Source: Pocillopora verrucosa (lineage: Eukaryota; Cnidaria; Anthozoa; Scleractinia; Pocilloporidae). From it: 64,000 nt of DNA. How positions within the stretch are numbered: position 1 is the stretch's first letter; each line of letters begins with the position of its first letter. The stretch lies in the NCBI RefSeq assembly GCF_036669915.1, contig NC_089320.1:17439839-17503838 (forward strand). The letters are read 5' to 3'. A model generated the notes under the pieces. It had not been told where the DNA came from and did not search any database. It worked only from the letters and a program-made list of their open reading frames with translations. This document shows, piece after piece, positions 50,030 to 64,000 of the stretch. Position numbers and translations under genes: made by a program.

Positions 50030-50035
50030 TTATTT
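50030..50035 (-). terminator. Poly(A) signal, taxilin gene
   Basis: AATAAA on the minus strand, about 300 bases beyond the taxilin stop codon. Confidence 0.45.
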
Positions 50036-50335
50036 TGCTTCCTCAAATATAAATATTATGAAAAAAAAGTAATTTTCTAAGTATCTTTCAGACGTGATTG
50101 ATGTCTTCTATTTTGTGCAACAAGACAAACATTTTCTATCATTGCTACAGACGAATTCGTGCATCGTTAAAAATCCAAACCGTTTCCTGACTTATCGAGG
50201 TTCAAGTATAAAACTAGTATAAAAATTACAACAAAATTGAACGATTCATTTGCGATAAGTTCGTTTTAATTTACAGAGGCAAACAGTAAGCTTTGGGCTT
50301 CCTATAATCAAGTGTCTCTACATAATTAAAAATAT

Positions 50336-57476
<7,141 letters not shown>

Positions 57477-57611
57477 GGCGTTTACTCGCTCATCGATGTT
57501 TAGTACAGAATAATTGTTTGAGAATGGTATCCGCGCCTGCAGTAGGTTATCTTTGAAAGTCGAGTCCAGGCCTTCCCTAATCAAAACCACAGCCAACCAC
57601 AGGTCACCCAA

Positions 57612-58095
57612 TCAAGTCGCCATCGCGAGACCGCCTCGCCACCAGCCAAGTGGCCATTAAGCGAGGTCACCTCGCAAACAACTCAGATCCAGGCTCGTGT
57701 GAAACAGGAAAATATATTTGCCAAATTCTACGATTTCACAGTCTATTAAACAAGGCTGTTAATTTTTTACACGCTGTTAATTTGTGTATTAACCTATATT
57801 ATTTGTGTCATAACTGGTAACAGGTAAGATCTTGTTTTGGCGTCAACTATAGCGAATGAAACTGCTGAAGGAGTGGATAGATGAACATCCCTGTCCTTCG
57901 CTGCCTAAACCAGAGAACATGGTCAGAGCTGCGAACCGAATGAGACAACAACTTAAGCCTGTAGACCGGCGTTCGAGATCTCCGAAGAAAATTTACTCAC
58001 CGGTTTTCTGAAGGTCGACGTCTAAATACGTACCAGGAAGCACTTGCTGTTCGCAACTAGCCAGCTACTTCAGCAGTTAATAAAGGGTAAGTTCT

Positions 58096-58128
<33 letters not shown>

Positions 58129-59651
58129 TAGAACCTGTTATACTTCAGCAGCTAGTTAAGTTAGTTAGTTCGACGTTAAGTGTTCCTCAAGGCTGACGTC
58201 GCTTCTTGGAACAGATTACGGACCGGTATTTATCGGGGGCGGGGGGATTTACGGAGGATTTTGGTTGTCATGATAAAATTTACCTGATTCCCCCAAAGGC
58301 TCTGTAGTATCATTATACTGTGATTCCCCCTTATTAGCCGTCAGTCTCCCCCTGACTAATATTGATCCGTCCCCTTTTACACTCTGTTGGCGACGACTGA
58401 TCTCCTTGATGACCAGGTGATCCACCCAAAATCCTCCCCTCCCCCAGACACCCCGCATGAAGCTCCTTCTCTGATAAATAACGATAGGTTTCATCCTTCT
58501 TCTGGAAGGATTTCACCTCATTTGGGTAAATATATTTCTATTCAACTGCCACTTTACAAAACTTTTCCAATAATTATTTGGTTTTTAAAACTTCACGTTC
58601 AGTTATTACTTTTGGGTCTTATTCGGTGAATACGTACAAACCCAGGCTCTGAGGAGAGTTTTACATCGTCTTTTGTATAACTCGCACTGTTCGTGTAACA
58701 AATGGATACATCTAGACATTTTGAATGAGTGTTCCGGGCTCTCAAGCAGATAGGGTGGATAAGTGAACGGGCGAACGACAAATGGCGGTTGCTACTGTCA
58801 AAGAAATGGTTGCGCCTGACCCTTCAGCTTTCGCGCGTCCGCTTTTTGCTCCCTTTCATTAACCGAGAACCTGGTACAGACCGAAAAAATTTTTTGAAAC
58901 ACCCTTTAGTACAAAACTTCTCCCGATTTAGTAATGTGTAATTGGAATACCCTTAAAAAGATAACGGAATCTGGAAAACCCTCCTCGATCGTAAATCTTG
59001 TCTCTGCCTCTACTGCCAACAACTGCAACCCCCCAACTATTGACTTTGCAAGTCTTCCAAGAGAAACAAACACACCACATATAAGCATTGTAGAATTACG
59101 TTTATTTCATTAATAAATGCAACCAAAATGGCTGTTAATGCAGAGCAACAGTCGCTGCAAGCAGTAATTCATATAAAGTTCGTCGCAAGCCGGGGTCTCT
59201 TACAAAAGCGCGAAAACTAATAATATATGAAAAGCGCGAAAGTAACAAAGAAAAAAGAAGAATGTCTTATTCTCTAATGCATATGCGCACAAGAAACGCG
59301 AAAAATTCCGGTACATAACGAATGGATGACGAATATATAATACCAGTATTATATAACATTCAAGTATTCCCTTTAGCACTATAAACACAAGGATAGAGAA
59401 ATATCATGAACAAGTTTGGATCACGTAAACAGATTAGAGAGCATTGCAAAGTTCAAGTAATAAAGCTTTCAGATGCCTGTATGTTGAAGAAAAGACCTAA
59501 TTAAAATTCCAGCCGTCACAGAGAAACGTAGCGTTTTTAAATCGGATTGTGACGAAGCACTTATGGATACAAAAAATTACAAAACGTTCACTGGTTCAAT
59601 ATTTCCTTCATTTGCAAAAAGAATAGTAACTTTCAATATTAGTTCGCGTTA
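57612..59651. other. Intergenic, taxilin upstream
   Basis: Lies between the 5' end of taxilin and the 3' end of the PHIP homologue, both on the minus strand. Includes a dispersed repeat at about 58215-58515 with characteristic runs (tgattcccccaaaggctctg, gttggcgacgactgatc, accaggtgatccaccc). I recognise this repeat type from coral genomes. No gene seen. Confidence 0.5.
58215..58515 (-). repeat. Dispersed repeat with G/C-runs
   Basis: Read on the minus strand, it contains successive gggggatc-type blocks, gtcgtcgccaacagag and ccttt-gggggaatcaggtaaatttta. The block order matches an abundant coral repeat I remember. No coding capacity. Confidence 0.45.
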
Positions 59652-59657
59652 TTTATT
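59652..59657 (-). terminator. Poly(A) signal, PHIP homologue
   Basis: AATAAA on the minus strand about 350 bases past the stop codon. A second one lies near 59101-59106. Confidence 0.45.
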
Positions 59658-60006
59658 CCATTTGTTGCCTCAAATCACTTAGTACCTTTGCGTGACTGAC
59701 AGAACAAGAAAGAAGAAAATTTCCTCTTACTGTACCATGGTACTTCAGTGAATCACTTATCCGTTCAATCCCTTTCACTCGGATCAAAATGCGAATGGGA
59801 ATGGCGATCTTTGAATTTTTTTTTTACTGCAAGTGGTTGTTAAATCAACCTACAACCTCCTATACCGTCCTCTTTTTATGATACTCGCGGATAAAGAACC
59901 ATATTTTCAACTCCTTCTGCTCGCCTTCCAAGTAAATTCTGTGGACATAACCTTCAAGCCCCACACCAGGCGACGTTCGGACTCCAATTGTAAATTGAAG
60001 GATCGC

Positions 60007-63000
60007 TTACTCAACATAATCCTGCATTCTTATAGCTGGTTTCCTCACCCTACCACGACTGGAAACTCCAATAATTTCGTTTCCAGGCGAATCACTTCCG
60101 CTGTCCGAGTCATTTTCGTTGTAATGCACGCGACGCGCAGACGAATTTCTCCGTAAACTTCGTCGCGAAGGCGCAGGAGTTTCATTTCTTTGCGACGCGT
60201 CGCTAGTCCTACGAGAAGAACTCGCATTCGATTTTCGTTTGTCTGAGTGAGACGCACCAGTTTTAGCAGAGCGCTTTGAATTTGGCCGCATTGTTACAGT
60301 GGGCCGGTGAGTAGGTCGAGCTGCCTTTCGACGAGTTTGCTGTCGTGACTGCACAGCGCTGTCGTCACTGTCTTCTTCTTCTTCTTCATCTTCATCTTCA
60401 TCATCTTCCTCTTCATCGTCTTCGTCGTCCTCCTCCTCTTCTTCTTCTTCCTCGTCTTGTTCTTCATCTCCTCTTTCTTCATCGCTTCCTTCACCTTGTT
60501 CTTCTTCTTCTTCGTCGTCGCTACCCTCTTCCTCTTCGTCTCCATCTTCTTCTTCTCCTTCGTCGTCACTCTCTTCTCCGTTTACACTAGAAGAACCCCG
60601 CGCTAAGGACGTACTTCTGCGCGTTGAATACCTACTCGCCGGCGGCCCATTCGAAACACTTTCCTCCTGTCTATTCTGTTGTGTCCTTGAAGCAGAGAAA
60701 CGCATAACAAGCTCGCGCCGTGCACTTGACCTTGTTGATCTAGTCTGTCTACCACTTCCTGTATCATCAAAAACGCTATCGTTATCCCGTTCAATACGGG
60801 ATTGGGAGCTGACCCGAGAGCTTGTTCGGGTTTCTGTCCTCGAAGTAACGGTGTGACCGAAACCGTTTCTGTGTTCTGAATCTGACGTAAAAGGGGCACG
60901 CGTGCCTATTGAACGAGTTCTGCTCTCTCGTGCGCTAAGAGAATCTACGCCGGAATTAACGCCTGAGTAATGTGCTGCATTGGAGGCAGCCTGGTGTCCC
61001 GAATGGGATGTACGATGTCGTGACACACTATTGGTGTTTGGTGCTTGTGATTCTAGCAACCGCATGGTCCGTAACCTGGTGCGTCGGGCACCACCTGACG
61101 CAGCCTCGTACCAGTCTCTCAATACGCTGTCCACACGATCCTCAAACATGGCGGCCAGACGAATAGTCATTCCATAGATCTGAGAGAATAAATACGCAGA
61201 TTATTATGTACCTTTTCCTTACAATATCAATCAAATGAGAGATGTACCATCGTACGGTTGCTAACTTGATATGAAACCAACGTCGTGGAAACCTATAAAT
61301 GATTATACGTCTCAAGTGAAGTTTGCCAACAGAGAAATATTTTACCAAACGATGGGGCAAAGAACCTTAATTCTGCGAATAACGTCGCTTTCTGGGTCGG
61401 TCATCTTCTCTTCCTCTTTGTTTGTTGGGCGAATTAGGGGTAAAAAAACAAAAAACAAAAAAAAAAATTTATCAGACTGATGGCATGTTCCTTATCTATG
61501 CTGCACCCCGAGTATCAAAAGTTGTCAGTACTAATTTTATTCGCGCCACAAGCGTCACCAATTTTTCACACAAGTCAGATAATATCGCTTTACCCGTGAA
61601 CGCGGCATGGTGTTGTATGCTCTTGAATTCGAGAAAATCAAGCGCACATCTCGGACGAAAGTCTCCGGGTCGCTATACAAGTTGTCTTCCAATCGGCGAT
61701 AAACAGTGCTGAAATCCATCGGTTCGGCCACTACCTCGGTGTAGTCCTAACACAAAAAGTAAATATTAACGGTTTTAAGTTAGGCTGGTATTGCTTAGGG
61801 TTGAACGAGAAACCAGGGCTAATTTAATTTCAATGAAGTGTTCCTGTCATTAAAACGGTTAAAATAGTGTAAAACATTCGTTTGACAACACACACAAACA
61901 TGCACACACAAAATCAGTTTAAGGCGAGTTCCTTCCTGTTTCACTACCTCTTCTTTTTTGAGTCCTTTTTTTACGATTAAACACCCTAGGTTCACAAGTA
62001 AACTCACCGGGAAATCATTCAGATCTACAGGGTGTCGGAAGGGCGTGGCATCTTCACGAGACACCAAGAAGTCTAACAGCTCATGAGCAGACTGCATCCA
62101 CGGCTGGAGTCAGAGAGAATATATAATTAGTCACTGAAAAGCTCTCAGACAATAGAGAAAACACAACAAACCAAACAAAAACAACAACAAAAACAGGTCG
62201 CCGTTCGCACACAGTTTTTGTAGGTCCACATCAGTGTTGACACCAGCACAGTGCAGACGGAGTTTCCCAGCTTTGGAGTAGCCACCCCACAAAAACAAAA
62301 TCCGTTCACTGAAGTGTTTTCATGCGTAGTATCAAAGACTCAGCTGAAGCAAAAGTCTACCAGGGTAACCTTGGAGCCCCCGGGAAGAGGGGGCTCCAAG
62401 AAAAAATATGGCCTAACTCTGCCAACAAAAATATGGCCTAACTCTGCAGTAACATTACTTTTACGTAAGCAAAATGTTTTTCGCGAGCTCGTTTGTGCGG
62501 AGATATTGTGCCATTTTATATGCAACGAGTGAAAAGTCAAGGAAGAATAAATCATAAAGAAAGAAGGAAATGTGAGCCATGTATAACTGCTCGTAAAGCA
62601 ACGGTAAAGACAAGCTTACCTCAACAGGAGGGGCCTGCTCTCTCTTTATATGTTTGTTGTGACTTTCGGAACTGGATGATTCCTGAAGAAAAAGAAGGTT
62701 TTCTGATTAAAAAACAATCACCTCTCTTTCCATTGTGATTACACGCACTCTAAGCGAGCGCTTGATGCTATAACGCTTAGTCTACAACCTCAAAAACTAT
62801 TAGAAAGTTGCACTCACTCGTTTTCTTTTCCGAGAACCTGGCACAGTAGAATCCTTAGGAAGAGGTACAACAAAAAATGTACAGCAGTTAGACTTGGGGA
62901 ATTGAAAACCAGGGGGAACAGTCGAGTTATATATTACGGCTCGATAAAACATCGCGATCGGGCGAATAACAATAATTAAGTTCGTATAGCCCACTAACAA

Positions 63001-64000
63001 GCCTGCCCTTCAGGCTAAAGTAAGCTCAGCGGTCGTATTCAGTACCTGTGACGTTTCTCCCTCTCCTGCTGACTCTTCGGACATATTTTCAACCTGAACC
63101 TGCAGAAGCAAACATAGGTGGGGGCTTAAATTTTAGAGAACTCTTCTATTGAGTGTTGCTACCAAACCCTAAGTAACAAAGTCGAGAAAAAAAAATGCCA
63201 CCAGAATCGACTCGCTGAACTGACGCGCAAGAAAACGCGAGGGGCCAAGGTACGGCATTATTTCAATTTACAACTTCTTAGTTCAGTGTGTGGTACTAGT
63301 TGCTAAGATCAAACACAGGGCGAAGTAAAGCAAAATTAAAAGTATTCCCAGATTACTTTCCACTCTGAAATGAGAATTGCTTTAACTTGCTCTGTGAAAG
63401 GTATCGTATGGTGGCATTCATATATCAGCTTTAGAGAACACTCTAGGAAAGAGAAGCTAATCAAAGGTTACAATAATTAGTCTTTTGCAACTTAGTCTTA
63501 AGTACAATATCGTTTCACTAAGAAGAGAAGTAACTTGAGAGCAAGGAAATGTTTAATGCTCTCAATGCAGCAGCTGTTGGATCAAACCTGGAAAACCGTC
63601 AAAATTTAAAACAAATCTCAAACCTCAACGTCCTCGATTCCTTCTTCGTCTTCACACAGTGAAAGTATATCGTTACACGTGGAGTCCCTATCATGTTAAA
63701 ACACGACAACAACTTTATTTTAAGGCTTATCCTGGGACCTGAACTATGTTTTTGAGTAGTTCTTTCGATTTCAAAGAAAAGTATATGCAAACGTAAATAA
63801 AGAGTGGGTTAAGTTTTTACTTAAGAACGCTTTGAGGCATTTTATTGATATGGCCAGTAAAAGAGGTAAGAGTTTTAACATTAACTTAAATTAACCGCTG
63901 ATGTTGTTGTTTCTGTTATTCTTACTTTTGAGGTTGTTGACTTACTAGAAGCCTTTAAGGGTGGTACACCTCTTTGTAAAAAGCTTTTGAATATTACGTC
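60007..64000 (-). CDS. PHIP/BRWD-family bromodomain protein, C-terminal part (partial)
   Basis: Chromatin reader with WD repeats and two bromodomains in vertebrates; only the 3' end is in the window. Exons in coding order: 63687-63624, 63099-63046, 62853-62818, 62682-62620, 62103-62008, 61746-61594 and 61179-60007, all in phase. A short upstream exon probably ends at 63821 (it leaves AA, completing a Lys codon before DSTC), and the gene runs off the edge. The segment DSTCNDI matches the end of bromodomain 1. A short acidic linker with a basic SRKRKR motif follows. Bromodomain 2 runs from SAHELLDFL through ATPFRHPVDL, VAEPMDFSTV and RLIFSNSRAYNTMPRSR to IRLAAMFEDR. The last exon encodes about 390 residues: an Arg/Ser-rich region, an Asp/Glu tract of about 75 residues, another basic region and the family terminus SSRGRVRK. 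Vertebrate PHIP and BRWD3 are about 1800 aa. Confidence 0.93.
60360..60580 (-). repeat. Acidic codon-repeat tract within the PHIP homologue
   Basis: On the plus strand this is a ttc/tcc/tcg/tct trinucleotide-like tract; on the coding strand it gives an almost unbroken run of Glu and Asp with a few Ser and Gly. Length is likely to vary between alleles. Antisense frames here are Leu/Arg-rich artefacts. Confidence 0.85.
62371..62399. other. Perfect intronic hairpin plus short direct repeat
   Basis: An 11-bp perfect stem (ttggagccccc/gggggctccaa) with a 7-base loop lies in an intron of the PHIP homologue. It is followed at about 62402-62448 by two direct copies of aaaaatatggcctaactctg. Confidence 0.6.

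Noticed and set aside
57477-57611. 45-residue N-terminal extension of taxilin
   Set aside because: In frame from an ATG at 57611, but the segment is hydrophobic and unlike known taxilin N-termini; more likely 5' UTR.
60345-60590. Leu/Arg-rich plus-strand frame
   Set aside because: Antisense of the Glu/Asp codon tract in the PHIP homologue; the repeated ctt/cct codons explain the composition.

Overview
The window is eukaryotic, intron-rich and AT-rich. It carries animal-specific families (an NR2E-type nuclear receptor, a GPI-type alkaline phosphatase, an amine-type rhodopsin-class GPCR, taxilin and a PHIP/BRWD bromodomain protein). Together with the many short palindromic, TTAA-flanked and tandem repeats, this fits an anthozoan cnidarian best, most likely a stony coral. 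The organism assignment is inference. All exon boundaries were read by hand from GT/AG sites, reading-frame continuity and remembered family sequences; nothing was computed.

Layout. (1) 1-5070: no recognisable gene. (2) 5145-14259 (+): four-exon nuclear receptor of the NR2E (TLX/PNR) type, with a TATA box just upstream. (3) 15893-22188 (-): eight-exon alkaline phosphatase, complete from signal peptide to GPI-type tail. (4) 22.3-28.2 kb: repeats, namely a LINE reverse-transcriptase relic, a 35-bp minisatellite on both sides of it, a TTAA-flanked MITE nested in it, and a long palindrome. (5) 28.3-41.7 kb: no confidently coding gene. It holds three separate tandem-repeat arrays (about 107, 220 and 208 bp units), a two-state hairpin and candidate exons. 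The 208-bp array reads on the minus strand as repeated branchpoint, polypyrimidine and AG modules, and may belong to an undescribed minus-strand spliced transcript. (6) 41889-46320 (+): aldo-keto reductase whose first exon is unresolved. (7) 47973-49136 (-): single-exon amine-type GPCR. (8) 50336-57476 (-): 13-exon taxilin. (9) 60007-64000 (-): the 3' end of a PHIP/BRWD homologue, including its second bromodomain and acidic tail; the gene continues off the right edge.

The genes do not form an operon or an obvious pathway. They are unrelated neighbours: a transcription factor, an ectoenzyme, a metabolic reductase, a receptor, a vesicle-traffic coiled-coil protein and a chromatin reader. The most unusual material lies in the gene-poor middle (28-41 kb). 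There are also residue-level departures from family consensus in the reductase (two cofactor-signature positions), the GPCR (the conserved extracellular disulfide cysteines) and the bromodomain (Asn where vertebrate PHIP has Thr).
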